Below are positions 23,571 to 35,597 of a stretch of DNA of 64,000 bases, piece by piece (positions within the stretch are counted from its first letter, which is position 1; every line of letters starts with the position of its first letter). The DNA is from Erodium maritimum (Eukaryota > Streptophyta > Magnoliopsida > Geraniales > Geraniaceae): assembly GCA_963921825.1 (NCBI GenBank), contig OY997593.1, positions 64,030,039-64,094,038 on the forward strand, in the 5' to 3' direction. Both the position numbers and the translations under genes were made by a program. Under the pieces are notes generated by a model. It ran no database searches. It saw nothing but the letters and a program-made list of their open reading frames with translations, and was not told the DNA's origin.

Positions 23571-26500
23571 ATCCTATAGTTAATAACCCGGACAGATACA
23601 TGGAGAGTGTAGGGGGTCGATCCCTATTCTAACTGTGTTGAGTAAGAATGATCCTATGAGTTCCCCTCGTCTCGACTTGATCGATACTGGTGTGTCGCAC
23701 TAGGCGACCAAGGAGTATGTTAGGGAAAGGAGGGGGATGGGAACCAGACCACATCTGGTTCAGTGGGGCTGAGGTGTAACTCCTCGGTAACACCCCAAGT
23801 TACCTTAAGTGACTCATGGTGACCCGCGAGACAATTGACCATGCCTCGCTTTAGTCCTCTCGAGGCCATATACCGTCTAGGTGTTTGTGGATTCTATGGT
23901 GTCTTGGGGGAGGGTCTCGGAGCCAACCATCTCCGGGGATAAGACGTACTACTGAAGCACCACCGGTCCCTATACCGGGGGGGGGGGGGTGGGGTGGGGT
24001 GGGGTGGGGGGTGGCTCTATGGCCCTAGGAGGGGAAATGTACCAATTGGGTTCTTCTCAGAGTATCCTTTGTATTAGATACAATGATTTCTTAGTCCCTT
24101 GATCATGTTTTCTCTTAGCTTCGACATAGGAATTGTTCCCACCTCTCATGTCTTGATAAGGACGGATTTCTAGTGTCACTTAGAGTCGCATCACTATTGG
24201 CGTCGTCCATGTCTCCTGGGTAGAATCATGATCCGTAATAGGCTAAAAAAAGGTACGATCATAATGGTGGATTGGCCAGCATTGGTAGGGATCATCTGAG
24301 GAGGACCAACGATCCTGACCAGCTCGTGTTCCTGCATCTGCCGTCTGGTCTCTCGCACCATTGGTGCAGACCATGATTCTCTCTTGGCTAGATCGACTCC
24401 TGTGATTGGGAAGACGATGTTACGGGTAGGGAGGGATCATAGATGACGGGCGTGCCTTAATATTTCCCCGCTATCCTCTATCGACATCAACTGGGTCGGA
24501 GATCCATTGGGGACTGAGTTCTTTTGCGGGGGCCGCCAAAATCTGACGGCGTGGTGGTTGGTATCGTGGTTCCGATATGACATGATGAGTGGCTGGATGG
24601 GGATATACCATTTTAAGTGATAGGAGACGACGATTAGTGGAAAGGGCGTCGGATCCACCCCGTGAGATGATCTGAGATTCCTAATGGGCTGATCGGGCCG
24701 TGGTTTGGCGCCGAACGAATAGGTGGGACGTTGGGGAAAATACCGGTGACCAAGGTGATCTAAAATCCATGGAGGGTGGCTGGTCGGAGAGAATATGTGA
24801 CTCAAAGAGTGATCGACGGAAGATGAAATGGCTTAGGGGAAAGGGAGAGTTTGAAAGTTTGAAAGAACTCTAGGCGGCATAGATTGTTTATTTGATATTT
24901 GTATTAGAATTTGTATTAATTTATATGAATTTTGTATATTTTAATTAATTAAATACAACTTATTATCTAACGAAACATTAATTCTTAAAAATTCCAAATC
25001 AAATATCTATAGTAAACCCGCATATCTCAAATCAATACTCTGAACTAAAAGCCCAAATACTCGCATTGCAACTTGAATTCTTTAAATCAATTAGTTGGTT
25101 ATATTTCCTTGAATTAATTATTTGCTTACAATAATTAAATACAATTTCTTATAACCAATTTTTTCCCTTTAGGGTTTCTTATTCTCTTTTTTTTCTCGTT
25201 TTCAATATGTCGCAGATCGTCATCTGAGGAGCCTGTCTTAGTCCTCAGCCTCCCCTCCAACCTTCTGTCCATCCACTACCGTCTTAGATCACCTCGAATT
25301 GGAACGATAGGATTATTGGTGTCCACTACCATCATCAAATATTCTCGTCTGCATCCACCATTATTGGCGTCGGATTTTACGTCTTCAATATTCCCACCAC
25401 CGGTATCACCGGAACCACCACCACTACGACCCTCCCTGGCCCACGCCTCCTATTGCGATCCATGAACCAACACTATCACCAGGAGGACGAGAGAAATATG
25501 GATATGGCCCTACCATGGAACCCGTCTCGGGGAGATTCTTGTGACAATACTCCCACCTAATCGGAATCTATTATTACGAGTGGCATAAATGGTCGCTTCT
25601 TTAGGAGAAACCGCTATGGAAGGATGTCGAGGCCTAAGCAACGTCCACTAATAGACCGCACACTAACAACACGAGTAAGTCAAGAGCAACCTCGGGGAGG
25701 AGCACTACTGAATAGACATATCCACGAAAAGGCTCCCTGACCTCTCGAGGTGTCCCTAAATGAATGGAAGAGATGACCGGTCTTGCGACTATGGTTACCA
25801 CATGAGGAAGAAGCGGGTCTCCCTATTGTACAAACCCCCAACGCTAGTGTCGCAAGGGTGGAACTACGCTGTCCAAGAACCAGAATTAGTTGAACCACAA
25901 TCCAATTAGGCTTCCCCACAAGAAAGGCTCAGGCAACGAGATAGGCATGGTCTCGCTCAATAGGGCCATCTACGCGAGGATCCCTTGCCCCCCGACCTAC
26001 CTCATGACGATTAGGAGAAATTGCTGGGTTTACAGGTGTGGCTGACGTTGGAAGGTGAGGATGTCACCCCCCCCCCCTCGAGGTTTCAACAACAGTAGAT
26101 GGAAAATCTTCAATGGTCCTAAGTTTTTAGGGAACACAAACACAAGCCCTCATTGTCCTTACGGGGGTAAATGCAAGGTATACCACAAACTCTGGTCCTG
26201 ATGGAACAGTTTCGAGGCACAAAATGCCTCGTGGGTTACCATGAGTCCTTTAAGGCATTCTGGGGTGTTTATTAGGACACACATTCCGGTCTTTGTGAAT
26301 CAGATACATTCTGATTCCTAACCTCCTCATTTCCTAGGCATATTCCTTGATCGAACGTTACGACACAACTACATCGATGAAGTTGAGACGGGGAAAGTCT
26401 CATGGAATCACAACGCCAAGCACAGTTGGAATAAGGAATCACCGCCTACCATCTCCCTAGTTTTAACCGGGTTTTTAGATATTGGATCAGTGTTTCAGTT

Positions 26501-26640
26501 GTCACCAATACTGTATCTCATCATTTCCGTTAACTATCATAATTGTACGGTCTTCCTGACCATCTTATTTCTATATCAATAAAAGTCACACAAGTATACT
26601 ACAAAAACTAATATTTCTTATATTACTATTATTTCTAAAA
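23571..26640. repeat. Decayed repeat region with short broken frames
   Basis: GC-richer stretches (23571-24840 and 25200-26460) flank an AT-rich core. No frame is long or recognisable. The end near 26490 shares GGATCAGTGTTTC with the decayed region at 13440-15570, so both may be remains of one family. A G-run block lies at 23977-24013 and a C-run near 26067-26077. Confidence 0.4.
23977..24013 (+). repeat. G-rich low-complexity tract
   Basis: Thirteen G residues are followed by four further G runs (4, 4, 4 and 6) separated by single T. The composition would allow a G-quadruplex. Its length may be uncertain from sequencing. Confidence 0.8.
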
Positions 26641-26649
26641 AAAATGGGT

Positions 26650-27930
26650 TTTATCTGCCTCTGCTCCGCTCTCGATTAGGTTCCACGTCGTTGTTGACAC
26701 TCTTCCGAAAAGGCTGCAATTACAACCTTTTCCTTTCCCCTTTCACCTCTACTCGATATTCAGATTTTGGCACGAAATTGCAATGGATTAGGATCTAATT
26801 AAACCTCACTCTCATCGCCTAAGCTTCTCCTCCGTCAACATCGCCGACCGTCCTCTTCCTATTGGAGACTCTAATGATCGATGAAGCCATGCTTTCCATT
26901 CCCTAACAAAACCTAGAATTCCATGGGGGCACATGGGTTCCGTAATGGGTCTTTGAGGAGGAATTTCATGCTATGGACGATTTGGATTATGATGGAAATG
27001 AGATCCTTCTCGGTGAATCATATGGATTTTTAGGTCAAGTGTCCACATCATGATCGGGTTCAAATAACGGGCATTTATGGGGAACCAAGGAGCCTTGTTG
27101 CGTCGTTTAACGAGTAAGGATTAGGGTCGTTGGGTGTTTATTAGAGATTTTAATGGAACCCTCGATCCTAACGAGATTACTAGGGGGCATCCATATCCAT
27201 CTCATCTTATCGAGGCATTCTGGGAAGCTGTGATTGATATTGACATGGTCGACGTCTCATCGCAAGAGTATGACTTCATATGATATAGGGGTAAGAAGCA
27301 GGGCAGCCTTGTGGAATCTCGTGTGGATAGGGCTTTGTTTCCTCGACCTCTCTACCACTCTCTACATGAGTTGCAAGTTGGGGTACTACTACGTTGGATC
27401 ATATGACGATTCTCTTTACTTTGAATGTCTCTCCCCTCGGCCTTTTCTATGATATTTCCATTTTGAGAGTGGGTGGACCCAAGACTCATCTTACGTGCTA
27501 CTAATCCAGGCAGAATGAGATACCACCCCCACCAACTAGATTTCCTCGCATCTTTAAGGCATTGAATAGACCTTGGACCAATAGGGAAAGGATATCCTTT
27601 GGGAAAACTGTTATCACATCCGATAGTGTCAGTGGACCATTGCCATCCTCAACACTTGCACAAACATATCTGGTAAGAACAGAACGGAGGACGTTTAACG
27701 ATCGGTACGAATAAAAATCATAAGGACTTTTTGCGTCAGAGGGAGAAATGGAGATCGAATCTTCGATTGTCAGCATTGGTCCTCAAAATCAAAGACTCCA
27801 TTCGAAAGATTGACTTTCAACTATGAAGAGAGCCCGAATTAGATTGTTAAATCAAAGAAGGAGATTGCAAGGGAGGCCAGACTAGATGCTTTAATATGAA
27901 CATCACATGAAAATAAGGCTATCCACAATG
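26650..27930 (+). pseudogene. LINE ORF2 endonuclease relic
   Basis: Broken frames together spell the endonuclease part of a plant LINE ORF2: ITGIYGEPR (about 27065), the VFIRDFNGTLDPNEITRG equivalent of the usual GDFNE block (about 27138-27190), and YRGKKQGSLVESRVDRAL (about 27283-27340). A linker with EKWRSNLRLSALVLKIKD follows. Numerous stops and shifts make it non-functional. Neither boundary carries a tail or target duplication. Confidence 0.7.
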
Positions 27931-28145
27931 ACGTCGAAATAGGGTATAATTACGTCGTTGAATCATACGAGGTGCAGGTTTCAGATGTCAAATCGAGTCG
28001 GTGCCGTCTGTTTGATTGAAATCTTCGAAATCTCCGAATCGATGTCTAGGGATCCAAAGACTAGGGCGCCTGTCGAATCGACGAATACAGGCCCAAGAAA
28101 ATCGAGCCCTGCGAAGAAGCTTCTAACGCGTGACAACGATTTTGA

Positions 28146-29517
28146 ATGTTGAAATTAATTTCGGCTCTTAAATATCTAACCCTTGAAACTTCTTTTTCAC
28201 GAATCCTCTACAACTTCACCACCATTGTCTCTCTAGTGCTTCCCAGTACCATTCCGATTCAGGCAACTTGTTGTCAACTTCCGTACGTTTCCTCGACGTC
28301 CACCGTTATCCCCCTCCACTTCGTCTACTTAAATGGTCGGGTTAAAGAGCTTGCGGCACCCCCTGGATTCCACTTGGAAGATGACGTTTCGCCAACACCT
28401 AACAATCCAGAGGAAGTGCATGAAGAGTACTATCGGAGAAACCGGCGGGTGTGCGATTTCGTATCTGATTCACAGTATTACGGCGACGACAAAGAGGAGA
28501 GGCATTGGGGCCAAGATTCGGAGGAATATGTCTCGACGTCGCCTGATCAATGGAATTTACCGGCCACCCCTCTACGTAGCCGAAACCCAGACACATTGGG
28601 TTCATCATCGCCATTACTCATTGGAATGGAGTACGAAGGTCCACACACTTGGGATACGAGATCGTGATCAGGGTCGGGACATTATTCCGCGCGCAAGGGC
28701 TACACCAGGAAGGCATTCCCTACTACACACTGTCCACGACCAACTCCACCAATGTATCGGGTGATCGTCCCACCACCACCTCCAATTGAGCCAGATTTTG
28801 AGACTCTAGCTCCTTCTCTTCGGTATCGAAAATGGACACAGGTGGAGGAGTTGGCCTTGGTTTCAGCCTAGTTAAACAACTCCGAGAAATCAAGCATTGG
28901 GGCTGACCAGTTGTCGGAGTGCTTTTGGGCGGGCATCCACCGTGAATTCCTCGAGGCGACGAGCAGAGGACATGGCCTAGAGCGAAGTGCAAAGAATTGC
29001 AAGAAACATTGAGAGTTACTATCTGGAAGGTCAAAATGTTCCAAGGTTGTTGGTTGAAGTTCAAGCACATATACCAATCTGGTAGATGCGATGAACAGGT
29101 CATCGATGATGCGGAGCGAGAATACATGGAGAGATACAATAACGTCTTTGCTTGGAAGCACTAGTGGCAGCTTGTGCGAGTGAAGCCATGTTGGCAGCAT
29201 CGTTTCGAGAACGAGTTCTCGGCCACAAACGGTAATTTCATTAGGAGTGAAACACGACGCACACCTAGAACTCCCGGCCTTAGCGACCCAATGTCTCAGA
29301 TGGACATGCTAGCGATCGCTGCTGAAGATGCCGATAGAAGAGGGCCTGGACCAGTTCGCGGGCGCCAACTTATTGGTCGAACTACCGCGAAGGCTAAGAA
29401 GGGGAAGGGCCTGGAGGGAGGCCATCCTCAAGACAACCAATCACTGACCGCTAGGTTGCAGGACATCGAGCAGGATCGGACCCTCCAGCAACAGGGCTTG
29501 GAGTCCCTTATGCGGGA
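28146..29517 (+). pseudogene. SANT/Myb-like transposon-associated ORF with stops
   Basis: One frame from 28146 gives an acidic region (KELAAPPGFHLEDD...), then a TGA at 28665-28667. It continues in frame to a Pro-rich linker (MYRVIVPPPPP) and a trihelix/SANT-like domain WTQVEELALVSAxLNNS...GADQLSECFWAGIHREF (about 28839-28945). The usual Trp of SAWLN is a TAG here. A second motif, with WQLVRVKPCW near 29163-29195, resembles the end of this domain in NAM-associated/Harbinger-type plant proteins. Several stops show decay. A downstream LTR insertion cuts it at 29517. Confidence 0.6.
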
Positions 29518-30403
29518 TGTAAGAACCGCCCCCGGTCGATCCCGGTCGAACCTGTGATTTTTGGCAAGTTTGACTTTCGGCCGGAAAAGTCAACCGAGGA
29601 CTCCAGGAGTCGTTCGGGACCTTCCCGCGGCCCAAAAAGCTTAGCCGTCATCACGATTAGCTTAGTTGGGCCATTTCCTTTAATTTGACTGTAATATTGG
29701 AAAAGTCAACGTTTGATCAAACCGAAACTTTATATCGAATAAAAAAAAGTAAATTAGAAATTCTTTATTTTCCTAAGAGCTAAGTGGTCCCCACTAGGAC
29801 ACATGTCCGTAGTGGCTTGGAGGAGAAGAAACGGGTCTTCAATGACCCATTTACCCTCACAAAAGCCAAAATTGGAAGGTTGGACCGAAGGGTATTTATG
29901 GAACTTCAACAAACTAGGTTTTTAAAGCATTTGGGGTCACTTTTCTCCTCTTTATTTGTGCTGGCCGAAATTAGAGAGAGAGAGGAAGAGAAGAAGGAGC
30001 TTTGAAGCTTGAAGGTGAAGAAAGGTGCAAAAATGGATACTTGAGGTTGTTTGCTTCCCCAAAACTCTCCAAAACATCATCTTCTTCATCCCCATTCCAC
30101 TCCTAAGGTAAATCCTTCATCTAATTTTTTTTCCTTGAGTTTTGATTTATGGGTTTAGAAGGAAGAACATAAAAATGGTTGGGTTTTGGGAAGATGACAT
30201 TGCATGATGTTTTTTTTGAAGATAAAAAGGAAGTAAATGATGGGTTTGGTTTGGATTTGTGGAGTTTTGGTGAAGACCCATGAAAGGTATTGAGTTAGTG
30301 AAGGTTTTAGAGCTGTTTTGGAGGTTTGAGATTGATAAAAATGGAGCTTTGGACTGTATTTTCGTGAAAAAGGGTGCTGGAGGAAGAAGAAGGGCGAGTC
30401 TGC

Positions 30404-30548
30404 CCAGACCCGTCATGGATCCGTGACGGGTACCGTGACGAGAGACGTAACAGTTCCGTGGCAGAGGCCGTGACTGCACGTGTCACTGTTCCATGACGTC
30501 ATCCGTGATAGGTGGCCTCACGGATCCGTGACCCGATCCGTGGCAGAC
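30404..30548 (+). repeat. CCGTGAC-rich degenerate repeat block in LTR
   Basis: About ten spaced copies of CCGTGAC, CCGTGGC or ATGACG variants occur in 145 bp of the plus LTR. The minus-strand LTR has an equivalent block at 34128-34360 built on CCGTG and CGGACCGTG. No protein-coding role is likely. Confidence 0.65.
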
Positions 30549-31403
30549 CTGTTTTGGGTCCTTTTTGGGTGTTTCCTTCTAATTCAAACGTTTATCTTGA
30601 ACCGTTTGTTTTGGGGACTGTAACTTAGATGTTTGGCTCTTGAACCACCTTTGTTTAGTCTTTAATTATAGTTTGGTTTGTGATCCAAGACCGTAGACCC
30701 GAGCTCGACGAAGGAGGAAGCCTTTGGGACCGCAAGAGAGGACGAGGAGGAAGCAAGCCAGGTCGTCAGCAACTAGGAGTATTTGATCGTTGAAGATTTC
30801 AAGGTAGGGAAAAGTACTAAACTCCAGTCTTAATTTAAATGCTAATAGTAGGCCTATAGGATAATAATAACCGGAAATGTCCTAGTTTGCATATAGGATG
30901 TGATTCACTAAATTAACCGCTTTTCAATTATATTAATAACCGAAAGAGTCTTGTATGCATATAGGATGTGATTCACTAGTTTAACCGCTTTCGATACTTT
31001 GGGAAATTGCCGTGCTGGTAGAATGGTCATGTCGAGCCTTAGGATTGCCTGTTGAATGGATTTATTGATGATTGTTTGTCCCTAGTATTGATGCATGTTT
31101 CGTCTTTAGGTTTATATAAGAGTTACACTAAGCTAGATGAATTGTAATGATTGTAATGTGAATGGTGTATCCATGTATTGAGTGATTGAATGAATGCTTG
31201 AGTGTGATGTGTTTGTGCTTCGAGGTATGATCGGGTGAGTGATAGACCGATGGAACGTGGTTGGTAAGTTATGCCGGTAAGCGTGATTGATGGTATGAGT
31301 TCTATGTGATTTGTTGTGGTAAGATTGTTGGGTTTGTTAAGCTGTGGTTGAACTATGACTTGTGATGCATGTTATTCTCTTGTTGTGTGTTCCAAGAGGA
31401 GTT

Positions 31404-31671
31404 GTGTTCCGGTATGGTACCTACACCGAGGGAGTATGCCGGTGTGGGGTAGTACCTAGACCGATGGTTTGTGTTCCGGTATGGTACCTACACCGAGGGA
31501 GTATGCCGGTGTGGGGTAGTACCTAGACCGATGGTTTATGTTCCGGTATGGTACCTACACCGAGGGAGTATGCCGGTGTGGGGTAGTACCTAGACTGATG
31601 GTTTGTGTTCCGGTATGGTACCTACACCGAGTGGGTATGCTGGTGTGGAGTAGTACCTAGACCGACGATAT
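31404..31671 (+). repeat. 67-bp tandem array x 4 in LTR
   Basis: Units begin at 31404, 31471, 31538 and 31605 with an exact 67-bp period. Each holds ACACCG and CGGTGT about 15 bp apart, able to pair as a short hairpin. Similar units form the arrays at 45194-45545 and 62178-62530. Confidence 0.9.
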
Positions 31672-32175
31672 TGTGTTTACCCCGATGGGAATGCTGGGAA
31701 GACCGATGAGCATTCCGGTATTCGTGTTATTTGTGGTCTTATTCCGATGCTACGTGTTCCGGAGAGACTTGTGTCACCCCGATGATATGTGTCCCTTCGA
31801 GGATGTTTCCGGGAGGATATCTTGTTTCACCCTAATGATCTGTGTCCCTTTGGAGACATTTCCGAGAGCCCCGACGATATGTGTTCCTTGTGGGTACATT
31901 TCCGGGAGTACCGATGATATGTGTCCCATCGCGACCAAGGGGCATTCCGATACGATGTGTTGGTTTGTAAGTCGATCGAAGTGTTGTGGTTTAAATCATC
32001 TGTATTCCCGTACTTGTGTGTTCTTTAGTTGTTTCTATTTAAAGACTAAACTGTCTCTCCCTCGATTTCCTGTTTATTGATTCACTAAGCTGTTTTTCCG
32101 CGTTAATCTCCAGGAGTCACGTTGTTATTAAGTGTTGTAATTCTTGTTGCTCTTTACTGTTGGCGTCTTTTGTTT

Positions 32176-35100
32176 TGTCACGCCCCAAATCCGGTTTTGA
32201 CCGGACTCGAGACGTGACCGGAGTTAATAATAGAAAAATGATAATTAATGGACATAAACCTTTAAAATATCAAAATAAACTTCCTCAAATCGACATCAGT
32301 AAATAGTTAAAAAATCTCCAATAAGTCACAGCTCAACATAAAGGGTAAGATATAAAATGTTAAGTACAAAAGACCAACACAACTCTATGACAATCCCCAA
32401 GACAGACTGAAGCTCCCAAGCCTCGAACTCTCTAGACATCAAGTACGCCTGTAAAACAGTAAGAGAAACAGAAGGGGTGAGCTTACGCTCAGTAGGGAAA
32501 ATCATAATTAAGTTTACCTTCAGTTTAGTAATGAAACAGTCTTAAAATGGCAACGTAATCACAATTAAACCTTACCAACAAGGAAATACTAGGTAACAGT
32601 GTACATAAGAATATTATCATATTCTCAAAGATAAATACAACTCTAAAAGATGGTATGGAATGTACCAATAATACGTTACAACTATTAAAATGGGAATAAG
32701 TAATATCACACCAACCACTTGCTTTCTCAAGCCTCCGATCCATGAATAGATTCTAGTGTCACTTCGGTTCCCATATTCCGATCCACCAGAGTATTCATAT
32801 CACATCAGATTTTCCCTTGTTCCAGAGGTGGCACATACATCTGGGATACCGGAAACCATCCCCTCGGGACGCTCATCGTCGGGATTCCCGGAAATGCCCC
32901 CAAAGGACCATGGTCATAGGGAACCAAGGTAGTGCTCCCGTAGGAAGCATACACTTGGGTGAAACCACAGTAACCATTTCTCACAGAGGAATCCATCCAA
33001 CTGCCCCGTAGGGTCCAATAACCAATGCTCTCAAGCTCCAAAATCAATCCCTGTAGTATCCAATAACCGCTGCCCGCAGGCCCTAATAATCAATCCCCGT
33101 AGTATCCAATAACCGATGCCCTCAGGCTCCAATAATCAACCAATATCCCGTAGGATCTGCCAACCACCAATGACCATAACACCACCAGATTACCCCCCGG
33201 TGTAGTACCAAATCGAACAACCAAACATTTCAAGAATAAGAATAAGGAAAATACACTATAATTCATCCATCAATCAACACTTATCGAATCATACTTTCAT
33301 CACAGCAAAGACACACATTAATGCTCCACACTTACTGTATACTTACCTGTCACGAACCATCGGTACATCGATCACCTGATTGTACCCTTTGGCACAACCA
33401 GTCATACTCGATCATCCGTTCAATCAAACAATTATTTCAACACGCAATCACCCACCCAATCAAGTAAACATTCAATCAATCAATCATATAAACCTTCAAA
33501 CGAGCATTCAATCATGCGATTTTACTAGTTTCATTAGACTCTTAACTTATCCTTAACTAGGCAAACAAGCATGTGAACCTAACACAACAACTAATCCGAG
33601 GGCTCATCACGATCTCTCTACCAGTAAAACAAATCCCAAGTATTGAAAGCGAGTTACACTAGTTATTCTCATCCTAAGCATGCATACTAGACACATCCAT
33701 TTATTAGTAATTGAAGGACGATTATTCTAGTTATTCATATCCTATATGCAATTTTAGGACCTTTCCGATTTTATTAACCTATTAGGCATACTAGTAATTG
33801 AAATACTCGAGTAGTTAGACTTTCCCCACCTCGTGGTCTTCCTCTAAAACTATGTTGTCAAACTCGGTAGTCACAACTTCGTTCTTCACACGGGTTCCGG
33901 CGTGATCTTTGTTCTTTTAGCTCGGGTCCAAGTTCTTCCTTCCTTCCTTTCTTGGTACCACGGTCTTAGACCACAATAAGACCAAAAATTAGTAACTCAA
34001 CGATGCTCTTCTCCCACAAATACATAACAATACTCAAGTAATGGAAACAAGGTTTAAAGAAATGATCTAGGAATCGAAAGAGATTGAAAAGGAAGGTTTT
34101 TGGGTCTGGGAGTTTGGTCCGGAAGGCAGTCCGGTCCGTATCACAGGCCGTGCCGGAATCTGGCACGGACCGTATCACAGACCGGCCCGGTAACCAGCAT
34201 GGACCGTGTGACAGACCGGCCCGGAGTCTGACACGGACCGTGTGAGGTACCGTGCCGGACTCCCGTCCGTTCCGTGCCGCGTACCGTGCCGCGTACCAGA
34301 CCCGTTCCGTGCGGCCTGCCGTGCCGGCACATGGCCCGGTCCGGGTCACCTGCCGTGCCAAACCTGAACAGATCCTTCCCCTTCTACCCCAACTCGAATT
34401 CCACGAAATCAACTCAAAAACCCCATTTCCAAGTCCTTCAAACTTCAAAATGTTCAGCAAAACTCTCCAACCAACAACACCCTTAATGGGTTCATCAAAA
34501 CTTCAACCAAAACACAAACAAACAACCTATCTTCACTCACCCAACTCCAATAATCATCAAAATGACTAGTTCTTCAACTCCAAGCCAAAAACCCATAGAT
34601 TGAAAGTGGATGAAATGAGAAGTTTAGAGCATACATACCTTGAAGATGTGAAGGAGATGAAGCTATCAAGCTTGGGAAGGAGAAATGGTGGAAAGATGAG
34701 CCAAAAATCTTCTCTTTGCTCTCTTTCTTCTTGCTCAAGCCAAGAGCTTCTCTCTTCTCTCCCTTTAGAAATTCTCAGCTGCAAAATGAGGGGAATGGCT
34801 GAATTTGTGTCCAACAAATGCCTTAAATGACCTAAATGCTAAATGACCAAAAACCCCTTTCTAGTTTTATCCATTTAGAGTCTTTGGGGAGGGTCAAGAG
34901 GTCATTTCAACTCATTTTCTTCTCTTCCAAGCCTCCTATGCCATGTGGCATTGTGAGAGCCACTTTATTTCATTAAAGTTCCAGCAGTCCAATTTTAGTC
35001 GGGAAAGTCGATATAAAGTCCAAGTTTGACCAGAAATTGACCGTTACAAAATTACAGTCAAACTGAAGGAAATGACCCAACTAAGCTAACCGTGATGACG

Positions 35101-35229
35101 GATAAGCTTTTTGGGCCCTGAAAATGTCCCGAATGACTTCATGAGTCTTCGGTTGACTTTTCCGGCCAAAAGTCAAACTTGATTAGAAATCGCCGGCTAT
35201 ACCGGGGTCTACCAGGGGCGGTTCTTACA
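32176..35229 (-). mobile_element. Solo Gypsy-type LTR, 3054 bp, minus strand
   Basis: On the minus strand it starts TGTAAGAACCGCCCC at 35229 and ends GGGGCGTGACA at 32176. Both termini match the family ends, and there is no internal region or second LTR. It sits inside the plus-strand LTR of a related element. The flanks share TTTGTTT (32169-32175 and 35231-35237) with a one-base offset, so a target duplication is plausible but not exact. A GC-rich CCGTG block lies at 34128-34360. Confidence 0.85.
34128..34360 (-). repeat. CGGACCGTG-type degenerate GC-rich repeats in LTR
   Basis: Imperfect repeats of CCGTG, GGCCCGG and GTGCCGG elements occur in about 230 bp. They create overlapping open frames in several phases (Arg/Gly/Thr-rich), which is composition rather than coding. 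Confidence 0.6.
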
Positions 35230-35597
35230 ATTTGTTTAATCGTACTAATTGGGACTTTTGTTGGAAAAGCGTGGGTCCTTTTTACTTTAATACTTTTTCC
35301 TACTGAGCGTAAGCTCACCCTCTTCGTGTTTAATGTTTTTACATGTTTCATTGCTGATTAGGCGTAGAGGACGTTTCAGGGCTCGGGAGCTCGTGGAAGG
35401 TCCGTGTGATGTTTATGTTAGAGATGTACTCTTTTGTCTTACTAAACTATGTTTTAAATAGTTCAGATTTGAGCGGTTGACTCATGCTTTATTTATTGGA
35501 ATTGTTATTTTGAAACCTAACATTTGTAGTTGAATTGTGTTTAAAATTCACTTTTATTATTTTCCGAGTTCACGTCTCGAGTCCGGTCAAAACAGGA

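Larger units (their letters stand above)
29518..35597 (+). mobile_element. Gypsy-type LTR (plus), interrupted by an opposite LTR
   Basis: The LTR starts TGTAAGAACCGCCCC at 29518 and runs to 32175. It resumes at 35230 after the inserted minus-strand LTR and continues to ACGTCTCGAGTCCGGTCAAA near 35597. It stops about 20 bp short of the expected ...GGGGCGTGACA end, so the 3' edge is truncated. Net length is about 3.0 kb. Shared blocks with the Gypsy LTRs at 43389 and 60364 include GAGCGTAAGCTCACC and the CGGTGTGGG hairpin units. No internal region follows, so it is a truncated or solo LTR. Confidence 0.75.

Noticed and set aside
13440-26640. Two copies of one identifiable retroelement family
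   Set aside because: Only a short shared string near their ends was seen, not enough to define family, ends or orientation.
34141-34569. Arg/Gly-rich overlapping frames on both strands
   Set aside because: Produced by the short GC-rich repeats of the solo LTR.
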